Assembly: GCF_030462475.1 (NCBI RefSeq)
Contig: NZ_JASMRZ010000002.1
Span: 109,851-173,850 of the forward strand
Source: Variovorax sp. CAN15
GTDB lineage: Bacteria; Pseudomonadota; Gammaproteobacteria; Burkholderiales; Burkholderiaceae_C
DNA: 64,000 nt
Reading direction: 5' to 3'
Below the pieces are notes generated by a model, which saw only the letters and a program-made list of their open reading frames with translations, had not been told where the DNA came from and did not search any database. This document shows positions 17,839 to 28,560 of this stretch, piece by piece. The translations under genes and the position numbers were made by a program. The stretch's first letter is position 1; the number at the start of each line of letters is the position of its first letter.

Positions 17839-17938
17839 GATGACTTTACCTGTGAAATTTTTGGCAGCCGGTCGTTCCGGCAAGAGCGGGCATACAGCGT
17901 CTGCATGCGCGGATTACTTCGGGATGCCCTCGTGCGCT

Positions 17939-19342
17939 TCATACAGGGCGATCGGGAGCGCTGCCTTGCCGTTGAGCCGCGCGGCCCTGATGCAGGATCA
18001 CTTCGCGCCCGGGAATGTGCCGGCGAACGACGAGCAGCGCGACCATGGCGAAGAACATCGCCGAGCCCAGCAACGCCAGATACGCCATGGCTCCGCCCGC
18101 CGTGATCACCGCAGCTCCCGCGAAGGCGCTCAGGATGGCGCCCAGGCGCCCGAACGCCAATGCGGATGCAGTTCCCGTCGCTCTCACGCTGGTGGGGTAC
18201 ATGAATGCGCACAGCGCGTACATGGTGGACTGCACGGCGTTCACGAACATGCCGTGCACGCCGAATCCGAAGATGAGCAGGCCTGTATCCTTTCCGACGT
18301 TCAGGGTCTGCAAGGCGAACGCGCTTGCAGCGGCACCGGCGCAGCACAGGACCAGCGGCCAGCGAGATCCAAAGCGCGTGATTGCCACCGCGCAGGCCAG
18401 CGCGCCGATCACGCCTCCCAGGTTGTATGCCGTAAGTCCCGAGCCGGCGACCGCCATCGAAAGCCCTTCCGATGCCAGCATCGTCGGCAGCCAGCTGAAG
18501 GCGGTGTACACGGCCGTCAGGCACATGAAGAACGCAGCCCAGGTTGCGAGCGTGTCGCGGGCCAGGCCGTTCGAAAAGAGAGCGCCGAAGCCAGCCCGCT
18601 TTTCGACGACTTGTTCAGCGGCGTCGGTGTAGGTAACGTCCTGAGCCATGGGGCGCCCCATGCGTCCAAGCAGTCTGCTCAGTTCACCCCATCGGGCCGG
18701 ATGGCGGGCAAGGAACCGCGGCGACTCCGGCAACGTGAAGAGCAGGAGCACCGCCAAGGCCATCGGGAAGGCGCCGCCGATGGCGAACAATCCACGCCAT
18801 CCAAAGGCCGGCAGCACTTCCGCGGCGAAGAGTCCTGCCAGCATGCCGCCGAGGGGGACGCAGACAATCGTCGCCGTCACGGCGAGCGTCCTGCGGCGGG
18901 CAGGCGTGAACTCGGCGGTGACCGTGGTCGAACTCGGCAGCGCGCCGCCAATACCGAGGCCGGCGAAGAATCGAAGCACAGCGACGGTCAACACGTCAGG
19001 CGCAAAACCGATCGCGCAGGTAGCGGCGCCGAACAGGAAAACGCTTGCGATGACAGCCATCCGCCGGCCGAAACGGTCGGCAAACAGCCCCGCACAAGCG
19101 CTTCCGATGCCCATGCCGATCAGGCCCGCCGCCACTGCCGGAACGAAGGCTCCGCGCGTAATTCCCCACTCCTTGATCATCGATGGAATCGCGAACCCGA
19201 TGAGCTGCCCATCGAATCCATCCATCACGATCGAGAGTGCTGCCAGGAAAACCACGACCTTCTGCATGGTTGTGTAGGCGCCGTCGTCCAGCAGCCGGCC
19301 GATGTCTGCATTGCCTTTGAAGGGAACAGTGGCGGCGTTCAT
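17939..19342 (-). CDS. AAHS-type MFS transporter (aromatic acid/H+ symporter)
   Basis: A 467-residue inner-membrane transporter with about twelve membrane segments. The AAHS signature DGFDGQLIGFAIPSM lies in the first helix, and the loop 2-3 motif GLFADRFGRRMA follows. Close relatives (PcaK, BenK, VanK) import benzoate, 4-hydroxybenzoate, protocatechuate or vanillate. Its position beside pobA and mdlC fits uptake of mandelate or hydroxybenzoate. The start codon overlaps the stop of a 19-codon open frame in an ATGA arrangement (see the next entry). A much longer upstream extension of the frame is not membrane-protein-like. Confidence 0.9.
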   Translation of the reverse strand: MNAATVPFKGNADIGRLLDDGAYTTMQKVVVFLAALSIVMDGFDGQLIGFAIPSMIKEWGITRGAFVPAVAAGLIGMGIGSACAGLFADRFGRRMAVIASVFLFGAATCAIGFAPDVLTVAVLRFFAGLGIGGALPSSTTVTAEFTPARRRTLAVTATIVCVPLGGMLAGLFAAEVLPAFGWRGLFAIGGAFPMALAVLLLFTLPESPRFLARHPARWGELSRLLGRMGRPMAQDVTYTDAAEQVVEKRAGFGALFSNGLARDTLATWAAFFMCLTAVYTAFSWLPTMLASEGLSMAVAGSGLTAYNLGGVIGALACAVAITRFGSRWPLVLCCAGAAASAFALQTLNVGKDTGLLIFGFGVHGMFVNAVQSTMYALCAFMYPTSVRATGTASALAFGRLGAILSAFAGAAVITAGGAMAYLALLGSAMFFAMVALLVVRRHIPGREVILHQGRAAQRQGSAPDRPV

Positions 19343-19398
19343 GGGCGCCCCTGCAAGTTGGACGGCTCGTCGAGCGCCAACGACAACTGATGGTTCAT
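19339..19398 (-). CDS. Possible 19-residue leader/coupling peptide before the AAHS transporter
   Basis: An ATG at 19398 with GGAGAC seven bases upstream opens a 19-codon frame (MNHQLSLALDEPSNLQGRP). Its TGA overlaps the transporter ATG (ATGA). The same GGAGACAAG leader precedes the Bug receptor and aldehyde dehydrogenase genes nearby, while the transporter ATG itself has only a modest site. The simplest reading is translational coupling by a mini-gene; a remnant of an older start is the alternative. No protein family is recognised. Confidence 0.35.
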   Translation of the reverse strand: MNHQLSLALDEPSNLQGRP

Positions 19399-19495
19399 GT
19401 CTTGTCTCCAGATGGGACGCTCGGCATTGCCTGGCGCTCAGGGTGTGCAGTGCCAACGATTGGCTGCCGCCTCTTGATGGGCGGTCGTGTATGAA

Positions 19496-21675
<2,180 letters not shown>

Positions 21676-21803
21676 TTCTTGTCTCCGGTTTGAATAGTCG
21701 GATGCAGCGGCTTCGGCCGCCGCATGCCTCGGCTGGTTCACTTCGGCGCATAGCCGAAAGTGACATGGCGTCCGACAAGGACGCCCGCGCACTTGTGCGT
21801 TTC

Positions 21804-23252
21804 CTAGAAGGGGTACTGGCGCGGCGTGGTCTGCACGGTCAGCCAACGCAGTTCGGTGAAGGCTTCCACACCGGCCTTTCCGCCGAAGCGGCCGATACCG
21901 CTGCCCTTGACGCCCCCGAACGGCATCTGTGCTTCGTCGTGGACCGTGGGACCATTCACATGGCAGATACCTGACTCGATGCGCCCCGCCACCTGAATGG
22001 CTCGCGCCACATCCCGCCCGAATACGGCGGCCGCAAGGCCGTACTCGTTGTCGTTGGCGCAAGCAACGGCAGCTTCGACACCTCTGACGCGAACGATGCC
22101 TTTCACGGGGCCAAAAGCCTCCTCCCGGAAGATGCGCATTTCCGACGTGACGTGATCGAGCAGCGTCGCGGGCATCAGCGTGTCCTTGGCCTTGCCGCCG
22201 GTGACGAGCCTGGCTCCCTTGGAAAGCGCGTCGTCGATCAACTCGTTGCAGCGGTTGACCGTACCCATGTCCACCACTGAACCAAGCACTACGGGCCCCA
22301 GTCGTGGGTCGCCCAGCGGAAGGCTCGCGGCCCTTGCGCCGAGCTTGGCGACGAATTCATCGGCAATGCTCTCGTCGACGACGACGCGTTCGGTCGACAT
22401 GCAAATCTGTCCCGAATTGGCAAATGCACCGAACACCGCTGCGTTGACGGCGGCATCGACGTCGGCATCGTCCAGGATGACCAGGGGGGCTTTGCCGCCG
22501 AGTTCGAGCACGACGGGCTTGAGGTACTTGGCACAGGTGGCGGCGATAAGCTTGCCGACGTGGGTCGAGCCCGTGAAATTGACGCGTCGAACTGCAGGGT
22601 GCGCCACCATCGCTTCGACGACCGCGGCAGCGTCGGCGGGCGCGTTGGTCACGAAGTTCACCACGCCCTTGGGGAAGCCGGCCTCTTGCAGCGCCTCGAC
22701 GATCAGCCCATGCGTGGCCGGGCAGATTTCGCTGCCCTTGAGTACGACGGTATTGCCGCAAGCCAGAGGCGTCGCGATGGCACGCACGGCCAGGATCACG
22801 GGCGCGTTCCAGGGAGCAATGCCAAGAACGACGCCTGCCGGCTGCCGCACGGCCATCGCCAGATTGCCCGGTACATCCGAGGGAATGACCTCGCCGCTGA
22901 TCTGGGTAGTGAGCGACGCCGCCTCCAGCAGCATGCCTGCTGCCAGGTGGACGTTGAAGCCTGCCCAGATTGCCGATGCGCCCGTCTCGGCCGCGACGGC
23001 GGCGGCGAAGGCCTCTGCCTTGGCTTCCAGCGCATGCGAAGCCTTCATGAGCAGCGCGCGGCGTTCGCCGGGCCCGGTGGTCGACCAGGTCTTGAAGGCC
23101 TCGGCCGCGGCATCCACCGCCGCGACGGCGTCTTCTGTCGTGGCCGCGGGTGCGGTCGTTGCCACGCTGCCGTCCAGAGGGTTGCGCCGCTCAAAGCTCG
23201 CGCCGTTGCGAGCGTTCGTGGGCTCGCCATTGATCAACATCGAAATCTTCAT
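21804..23252 (-). CDS. Aromatic aldehyde (benzaldehyde-like) dehydrogenase
   Basis: A 482-residue NAD(P)-dependent aldehyde dehydrogenase. The NAD-binding loop is NFTGSTHVGK, the general-base glutamate is in VLELGGKAP (about 252) and the catalytic cysteine in FANSGQICMSTERVVV (about 286). The ICMSTERV form is characteristic of the salicylaldehyde, vanillin and benzaldehyde dehydrogenase group. GGAGAC precedes the ATG. It follows mdlC by 66 bases, so oxidation of benzaldehyde or 4-hydroxybenzaldehyde to the benzoate is the expected role. Confidence 0.92.
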   Translation of the reverse strand: MKISMLINGEPTNARNGASFERRNPLDGSVATTAPAATTEDAVAAVDAAAEAFKTWSTTGPGERRALLMKASHALEAKAEAFAAAVAAETGASAIWAGFNVHLAAGMLLEAASLTTQISGEVIPSDVPGNLAMAVRQPAGVVLGIAPWNAPVILAVRAIATPLACGNTVVLKGSEICPATHGLIVEALQEAGFPKGVVNFVTNAPADAAAVVEAMVAHPAVRRVNFTGSTHVGKLIAATCAKYLKPVVLELGGKAPLVILDDADVDAAVNAAVFGAFANSGQICMSTERVVVDESIADEFVAKLGARAASLPLGDPRLGPVVLGSVVDMGTVNRCNELIDDALSKGARLVTGGKAKDTLMPATLLDHVTSEMRIFREEAFGPVKGIVRVRGVEAAVACANDNEYGLAAAVFGRDVARAIQVAGRIESGICHVNGPTVHDEAQMPFGGVKGSGIGRFGGKAGVEAFTELRWLTVQTTPRQYPF

Positions 23253-23318
23253 CGGCTTGTCTCCGTATGGTGGTTTGAAAGAATGCGTCGTCCGTCGGGA
23301 CGAAAATGATCGGCAAGG

Positions 23319-24941
23319 TCAGGCGACCCGGACCTCCACGACGCTCGGCGTGTCGCTGGACAAGCCCTGGTCGAGCGCCTTGCGCAAATCGGCGGGATCG
23401 GTCACGCGCAGTGCCGTGCATCCCATCCCTTTGGCCAGCGACTGGAAGTCGAGGTCGGGCAGTTCGGTGCCCTGCACGACATCGGCGGGCGAAAACCCGA
23501 ATACCGGTGCGAAATCCTGGAGTGCGGCGTAACGGCGGTTGTTCAAGATCACGAAGGTGATCGGCAGCTTGTTCTGGGCCGCGCTCCAGAGCGCCTGGAT
23601 GGAGTACATGCTGGACCCGTCACCGATCAGGCAGATGACCCGGCTTCGCGGTTTGCCCAAGGCAATGCCCACGGACGCGGGCATGCCGTAGCCGAGGCCG
23701 CCACTGTCCATCGTGTAGAAGGTTTCGCTGCGTGTGAAGGGCAGATGGGCCTGCATCACGGGCCTTGCGCTCGGCGCCTCTTCGACCACGATGTCTTCCG
23801 GCCTTTTTGCTTCGGCGAGCGTCTGGAGCACGTAGGCCACGGACATCAACGGCGTCGGCTCCGCGCGCGGCGCGGCCTTTCTCGCGGGGGGAAGCGGGCG
23901 GGTCTTCTTCGGCGGCAGGGCCAGCAGATCGAGCACTCCCAACCGGATGCTGCCGACTGCCGAGACGCCGACAGGCGCCCAGGCCGCCGTATCGGGATCC
24001 TCGGTCAACTGGCAGAGGGCCGCGCCCGCAGGCACATGAGGCCCCGCGCCTTCGACGTGATAGGCGAATGCCGGCGCGCCAATGGCCAGGATGAGATCGT
24101 GGCCCTCGAGCAGTTCGACGATGCGCTCGCGCATTGCCGGAAGGAAACCGGCGAACAAGCGGTGGTCTTCCGGAAAGCTGCAGCGTCCGGACATCGGAGC
24201 GACCCACACGCGCGCGTTGTGAGCCTCAGCCAGTGCCACGACTTCGTTCCACGCGTTGTCCCGGTCGGCTGCGGCGCCCACCACGAAGGCCGGACGCTCG
24301 CTTGCTTCCAACGCAGCCGAGATCCGGGCAATGAGCTCGGGCTGCGCTCGCGTTCGAGTGCTCACGACTCGGGTCGGAACCAACTCGGCTTGTTGGTCCC
24401 AGTCGTCGACAGGCACCGAAACCAGGACCGGACCGCAAGGCGGCATCATGGCCAGGTAGTAGGCCCGGGCAATCGCAAGAGGCACGTCTTGAGCACGGGC
24501 AGGCTCGATGCTCCATTTGACGTAGGGCTTCGGCAGTTCGGTCGCCTGGGCCGAAGACAGGAACGGGTCAAAGGGAAGAATCGAACGCGCCTGCTGCCCG
24601 GCCGTGATCACCATGGGGGTGCGGTTCTTGTAGGCGGTGAAGATGTTGCCCATGGCGTTGCCCACGCCGGCAGCCGAATGGAGATTCACGAACGAAGCGT
24701 TCCGGGTCGCCTGCGCGTAGCCGTCCGCCATGCCGACCACGCAGGCTTCCTGCAGACCGAGGATGTAGCGGAAATCGCTCGGGAAGTCGCGGAACATGGG
24801 AAGCTCCGTCGACCCTGGATTCGCGAACACGGAGGTCATTCCGAAGCGGCGCATCAAGTCGAACACGGCCTCGCGGACGGTCGTGGTGTTTGCGGGCTGC
24901 GTGGCCGTTGCGGCGATGGCGTGCGGTACGGGTGCGGTCAT
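23319..24941 (-). CDS. mdlC: Benzoylformate decarboxylase
   Basis: A 540-residue thiamine-diphosphate enzyme that converts benzoylformate to benzaldehyde and carbon dioxide. All catalytic residues remembered for Pseudomonas putida MdlC are present with a constant offset of 18: Ser44 (NPGSTELP), Glu65 (LQEACVVG), His88 (NLHSAAG), and the fourth, His281, corresponds to AYHVEGAG near 299. The C-terminal cofactor site is GDGSSMYSIQALWSAAQ followed by NN. The ATG at 24941 has AGGA upstream; the open frame further up is not enzyme-like. It leads the minus-strand operon and is divergent from the LysR gene at 25058. The FRDFPSDFRYILGLQEACVV segment is nearly the same as in MdlC. Confidence 0.95.
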   Translation of the reverse strand: MTAPVPHAIAATATQPANTTTVREAVFDLMRRFGMTSVFANPGSTELPMFRDFPSDFRYILGLQEACVVGMADGYAQATRNASFVNLHSAAGVGNAMGNIFTAYKNRTPMVITAGQQARSILPFDPFLSSAQATELPKPYVKWSIEPARAQDVPLAIARAYYLAMMPPCGPVLVSVPVDDWDQQAELVPTRVVSTRTRAQPELIARISAALEASERPAFVVGAAADRDNAWNEVVALAEAHNARVWVAPMSGRCSFPEDHRLFAGFLPAMRERIVELLEGHDLILAIGAPAFAYHVEGAGPHVPAGAALCQLTEDPDTAAWAPVGVSAVGSIRLGVLDLLALPPKKTRPLPPARKAAPRAEPTPLMSVAYVLQTLAEAKRPEDIVVEEAPSARPVMQAHLPFTRSETFYTMDSGGLGYGMPASVGIALGKPRSRVICLIGDGSSMYSIQALWSAAQNKLPITFVILNNRRYAALQDFAPVFGFSPADVVQGTELPDLDFQSLAKGMGCTALRVTDPADLRKALDQGLSSDTPSVVEVRVA

Positions 24942-24993
24942 TTCGTGCTTTCCTGCTGTGCACCGCGAACTCGCAATGCTGTCTCGATGGCTG

Positions 24994-25013
24994 GAGTGTG
25001 AAACCGCACACTC
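24994..25013. promoter_or_regulatory. Palindromic candidate LysR operator
   Basis: Perfect 7-bp arms GAGTGTG and CACACTC flank a 6-base spacer. The site lies in the 116-base region between mdlC (start 24941) and the lysR gene (start 25058). LysR regulators typically bind such interrupted palindromes between themselves and the operon they control. Function is inferred. Confidence 0.5.
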
Positions 25014-25057
25014 ATCTTGAAAATTGCCTTTTCGAGAAAAAGTCATTACCGTTGTGC

Positions 25058-25960
25058 ATGACTTTCGATCTGCAACATCTCGTCGCCTTCAACGCCATCG
25101 TTTCGTCGGGCAGCCTTGGGCGAGCGGCCGATGCGCTGAACATCACCCAACCTGCGCTGAGTCGCACGATCCGCAGATTGGAAGAGCAGGCTGGGGCAGC
25201 GCTGTTCGAGCGCCATTCGAAGGGAATGCAGCTCACCGATGTGGGCCTCGCGCTGCAGCCGCATGCACTGCTGCTGCAACGTGAATCGGAGCACGCAAGC
25301 GAGAACATCAAGGCCATGCTCGGGCTGGCGAAGGGCACGATCCGCGTCGGCGCGGTTGGGAGCATCGCTTGCCTTGTGCTTCCTTTGGCCATTGGCCGAA
25401 CTTGCAAGAAATGGCCGAACCTTCAGGTCCAGATCATCGAAGGCGTATGGGATCGGCTGGCGGATGCGCTCGTCTCGCACGAGATCGACCTGGCGCTCGG
25501 GGTCGACACCGAGGACACGGCCGAGATCGTTGCCGTCAAGGACTGCCGATGGGAAGACACCAGCTACGTCGTGGCCGGCCGTCATCACCCCCTGCGCAAG
25601 AAACCGAAGCTGAAGCTGTCGGACACTCTGGCCGAGCGCTGGGCGATCCTTCCAAAGGGAACCGGACCGTTCGAGCACATGAAGAGCGTATTTGCGCGGC
25701 GGAACCTTGCTCTGCCCAACGTGGTCGTCGAGACCCGCTCGGTCACGGCGCTCAAGAGCCTGATCGGTCACTCGGGTTTTCTTGGGTGGATGCCCGCGCC
25801 GATGTACGACGCGGAAAGAAAGGCCGGATTGATCGATGCCCTCGACATCCCCGGGGCGAGCGACAGGAGGACCTTGACCGCCTTCCGGAGAAGGGCAGGC
25901 ATGCTGCCAGGCCCTTCGACCAAGCTTCTCGAGGAGCTTCGTGCGCTGACAGCAGCGTGA
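25058..25960 (+). CDS. LysR-family transcriptional regulator
   Basis: A 300-residue LysR protein. The N-terminal helix-turn-helix reads LQHLVAFNAIVSSGSLGRAADALNITQPALSRTIRRLEEQAGAALFERHSKG. The effector domain follows from about residue 90 with KGTIRVGAVGSIACLVLPLA. The ATG at 25058 gives the standard N-terminus; upstream frame belongs to the divergent promoter. It is transcribed away from mdlC and most likely activates the seven-gene operon 24941-15736 in response to a pathway acid. Confidence 0.9.
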   Translation: MTFDLQHLVAFNAIVSSGSLGRAADALNITQPALSRTIRRLEEQAGAALFERHSKGMQLTDVGLALQPHALLLQRESEHASENIKAMLGLAKGTIRVGAVGSIACLVLPLAIGRTCKKWPNLQVQIIEGVWDRLADALVSHEIDLALGVDTEDTAEIVAVKDCRWEDTSYVVAGRHHPLRKKPKLKLSDTLAERWAILPKGTGPFEHMKSVFARRNLALPNVVVETRSVTALKSLIGHSGFLGWMPAPMYDAERKAGLIDALDIPGASDRRTLTAFRRRAGMLPGPSTKLLEELRALTAA

Positions 25961-26283
25961 CGAAGCATCAAGATATCCCTTGGCTCTCGCAGCCCTATCG
26001 AATACCGGGTGAGCCTTCGACTTGCGGCATAAAACCAGTCCAAGTCTTTATCCGCACCCCTTCCGAGAAATTTCCGCGGATATTTGTCAATCAAAGACCA
26101 CCGCTGGCGACCCACAATAAAGTCAGTCGAGAACAGCGGCGCCAAGTCCTTGCCCGCCCAAAATTCTTCCACATACGATGTTCGGCGGAAGTCGGTCGCA
26201 CATACGCTGTGAAGATCTTGATTTGCAGTCAAAGTCCGTCGGAACGGCCTTGCCCTTCCGTCCGCACACGCCTGATCATGCAT
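25768..26283 (-). CDS. Possible remnant ORF, unknown
   Basis: A 171-codon minus-strand frame whose 3' third runs antisense through the end of the LysR gene. The middle part reads like a real protein (YVEEFWAGKDLAPLF, IVGRQRWSLIDKYPRKFLG, DLDWFYAASRRLTRYS), with mixed hydrophobic and aromatic residues unlike the arginine-rich shadows elsewhere. No family is recognised and the original stop is probably lost. A chance frame cannot be excluded. Confidence 0.2.
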   Translation of the reverse strand: MHDQACADGRARPFRRTLTANQDLHSVCATDFRRTSYVEEFWAGKDLAPLFSTDFIVGRQRWSLIDKYPRKFLGRGADKDLDWFYAASRRLTRYSIGLREPRDILMLRHAAVSARSSSRSLVEGPGSMPALLRKAVKVLLSLAPGMSRASINPAFLSASYIGAGIHPRKPE

Positions 26284-27247
26284 TTGGCTCCGAGCCTGTG
26301 CGCATGACGCCCAGGCTCTCCCACGACGCCATCGGTTGCGCTCTACTTGAGCAGACTCGCCAGCGGCCTACCCGATGATCCTCTCATTTCCTCGACGAGA
26401 GTAAGAGCGATCGCCAATGTGTCGGCGACAACGACTTCGAAATCCGGCGGAGTATTTGCCGGGACGGCATCACTCAGATTGGCCGCACTTACGACGGCCT
26501 TCGACGCCCCCCGCAACACGTTCTTGTTGTCGGTCTCGCAACGATGACCCGCAACAAATACAACGCCGATCGCCAATTCCTGTTCGCCGTGACGCCACTG
26601 TTTGCATCTCAACGAATACCGGTTCGCCGGGCCCTTGGCGGGCGACTTCCATCGAAACTCGTTGAGATCGGCCACCGGCAGGTTCAGTCCGATGCGCCGA
26701 TGGCGGATTCGCTCGCCGAGATCACCGTTGGAACAGGGCCCAGGGATTGGTGCCGGATATGGTCAATTGCCGCGTCCGCGGAACAGGGCAGCTGCTTCCG
26801 ACGACTCCTGCCTGGCAGCCATACTTTGCGCGTCCTTTGGTCAGCTGCCCCGGGTTCCACGTCTCGCTCATCGGGCGACGCAGCTGACGCCCGACGCGCC
26901 CGCTCGTGGGCTACAGCGGCTCGATCACTGCGATCAGACGGGACCACAGCATGACGCGTTCCATGTCGACAAGAAACTTCTCGCACCGCGTCTGCTTCTT
27001 CTTCATCGCGTACTCGGCGCTGGCAAGGCTGCGCTGGTTCAACTTGGTGGTGCTGTGACTTGCGGTGTCTTCACCTACGCGCCGGCCGTGCCTGCAGCGA
27101 CAGATTGATCAGCATTTCCCTGGACCTGTTGTCGACGCAAAGACAAAAGCTTTGCCTTCCTGCGCAAACCCCATGGCGTGGATGGATCGGCGCCAAAGTC
27201 GGCAGACCGCCACCGAATGAGGCACGGCGATGCCCGTACGCAGGCGC
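25961..27247. other. Poorly coding stretch with possible gene fragments
   Basis: These 1287 bases lack a confident gene, which is unusual in this compact window, and look somewhat less GC-rich than the flanks by eye. Two minus-strand frames look protein-like in part (25961-26283 and 26343-26675, described separately). The part from about 26700 to 27247 shows only short frames without family motifs, some on each strand. No inverted repeats typical of an insertion sequence were found. It may be decayed foreign DNA. Confidence 0.35.
26343..26675 (-). CDS. Possible small hypothetical ORF
   Basis: A frame of 110 codons with a GTG start; the frame is open for about 26 more codons upstream without an ATG. 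Segments such as LAIGVVFVAGHRCETDNKNVL and DFEVVVADTLAIALTLVEEMRG look structured (a strand and a long helix). No ribosome binding site or family is recognised, and neighbours give no clue. It may be the C-terminal piece of a decayed gene in the poorly coding stretch. Confidence 0.25.
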   Translation of the reverse strand: MADLNEFRWKSPAKGPANRYSLRCKQWRHGEQELAIGVVFVAGHRCETDNKNVLRGASKAVVSAANLSDAVPANTPPDFEVVVADTLAIALTLVEEMRGSSGRPLASLLK

Positions 27248-28381
27248 CTAGCGCCCCCGGCCGCGCGGCGACATCCCCAGCACACGCTTATAGGCACGCG
27301 CGAGGATCGCGCCTGTTGAGTAACCGACGCGGCTGGCTACCTCGTCGAGCGACATCCGTCGCTCGCGCAGCAGGCGTGCTGCCATTTGCACGCGCCAGCG
27401 CGCGAGATAGCCCATGGGAGGAAGACCCGTCTGCTGCTGGAACCGCGTCGCGAACGTTGTTCGTGCCATGTGGCAGAGGCCCGCGAGCATTTCCATCGTC
27501 CACGGCTGCTCCGGCCGCGTGTGCATGGCGTGCAAGGCGGGCAGCAGCCGCGCGTCGTGCCGTGCGGCGCTCGGCGCGACCCCGGCCGGGTCGGCATGCC
27601 CGCGCACGCTTGCCACGACCTGCGCAGGGCTGTCCTCGCGCAAGTGCTGGAGCACGATGTGACGGATGAGCGCGTTGACGGCCTCCGTCATACCCACGCC
27701 GCGGCCACCATCGGGCACGCTGGACAGCCAGTGCAGCAGGTCAGCCATCGGCGCAAGCCAAGGCTGTACATCGTCTCGGCGGCGAAGATGGACCATCTCG
27801 GGCAGCCGTGCCACAAGCGGCGCCGCCTGCAGGCGTTCGCTCCAGAAGAAGCTGCCGCTGACCGCGGTCGCCTGCGCCAGATCCGCGGGACTCGCGCGGC
27901 CGTGGGTGGCTTCCAGGTCGATGGCATAGGTCTGGCCCTCGCGCGCGGACTGGTGCGCGATGATCGAGTGGAAGGGCATCGGCGCCAGGTGGGGGGTGTC
28001 GAAGATGCGATGCGCGCCTCCACGCGGAAGGAACACCACGTCCCCATGCTCCACGTGTACGGGCGCTGCGCCATGCATCTGGATCTGGCAGGACCGGCCG
28101 GCAAAGATATACAGCGGTGCACGCCTGCGGCTGTCGATGGCGATTGCGAACCCTGCACCGAGCCGAGCCTGGAAGTGAAGGATCGGCTCGAACCTCCACG
28201 ACTCGACCAGCGCCTCGTAGCTCGCCGCACCCTGCGGGCGCGCACCCCTGCGCGGCGCACTGGTGCGTGCCGGCTGCGCATACGTAGCCTCCCTCAAGGC
28301 TTCGACCCTGTCGCGGTGGCTGCTTGAGATGCCGATGACCCGTGGCGCGGGAAGAAAGATGCGCCGCGCGGATGACGGCAT
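27248..28381 (-). CDS. AraC-family regulator with cupin-type N-terminal domain
   Basis: A regulator of about 377 residues. The N-terminal cupin (about 65-200) shows CQIQMHGAAPVHVEHGDVVFLPRGGAHRIFDTP. The C-terminal AraC DNA-binding domain (about 265-375) contains WTMEMLAGLCHMARTTFATRFQQQTGLPPMGYLARWRVQMAARLL and SLDEVASRVGYSTGAILARAYKRVLGMSPRGRGR. The start is uncertain: 28381 was chosen because the residues upstream look non-coding, but an in-frame ATG at 28489 exists. It is divergent from a LysR gene at 28561; no enzyme gene stands next to the pair, so its target is unknown. Confidence 0.8.
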   Translation of the reverse strand: MPSSARRIFLPAPRVIGISSSHRDRVEALREATYAQPARTSAPRRGARPQGAASYEALVESWRFEPILHFQARLGAGFAIAIDSRRRAPLYIFAGRSCQIQMHGAAPVHVEHGDVVFLPRGGAHRIFDTPHLAPMPFHSIIAHQSAREGQTYAIDLEATHGRASPADLAQATAVSGSFFWSERLQAAPLVARLPEMVHLRRRDDVQPWLAPMADLLHWLSSVPDGGRGVGMTEAVNALIRHIVLQHLREDSPAQVVASVRGHADPAGVAPSAARHDARLLPALHAMHTRPEQPWTMEMLAGLCHMARTTFATRFQQQTGLPPMGYLARWRVQMAARLLRERRMSLDEVASRVGYSTGAILARAYKRVLGMSPRGRGR

Positions 28382-28560
28382 CGGTGCGACAAGAATTGCT
28401 CGTCCATGGTGTTGGTAGTTGTCGTTGCAATGAAAGGCTCGCCCCGGCAGGCGATGCCGCCGCCAGTGCTGCTCTGAGTCCCCCGGCATTCCAGCCAGGC
28501 CGGCACTGTAGGCAAGCGCGGCATCGCGGGGAATGTCGACTTTTGTGATACTGTTTTTGA

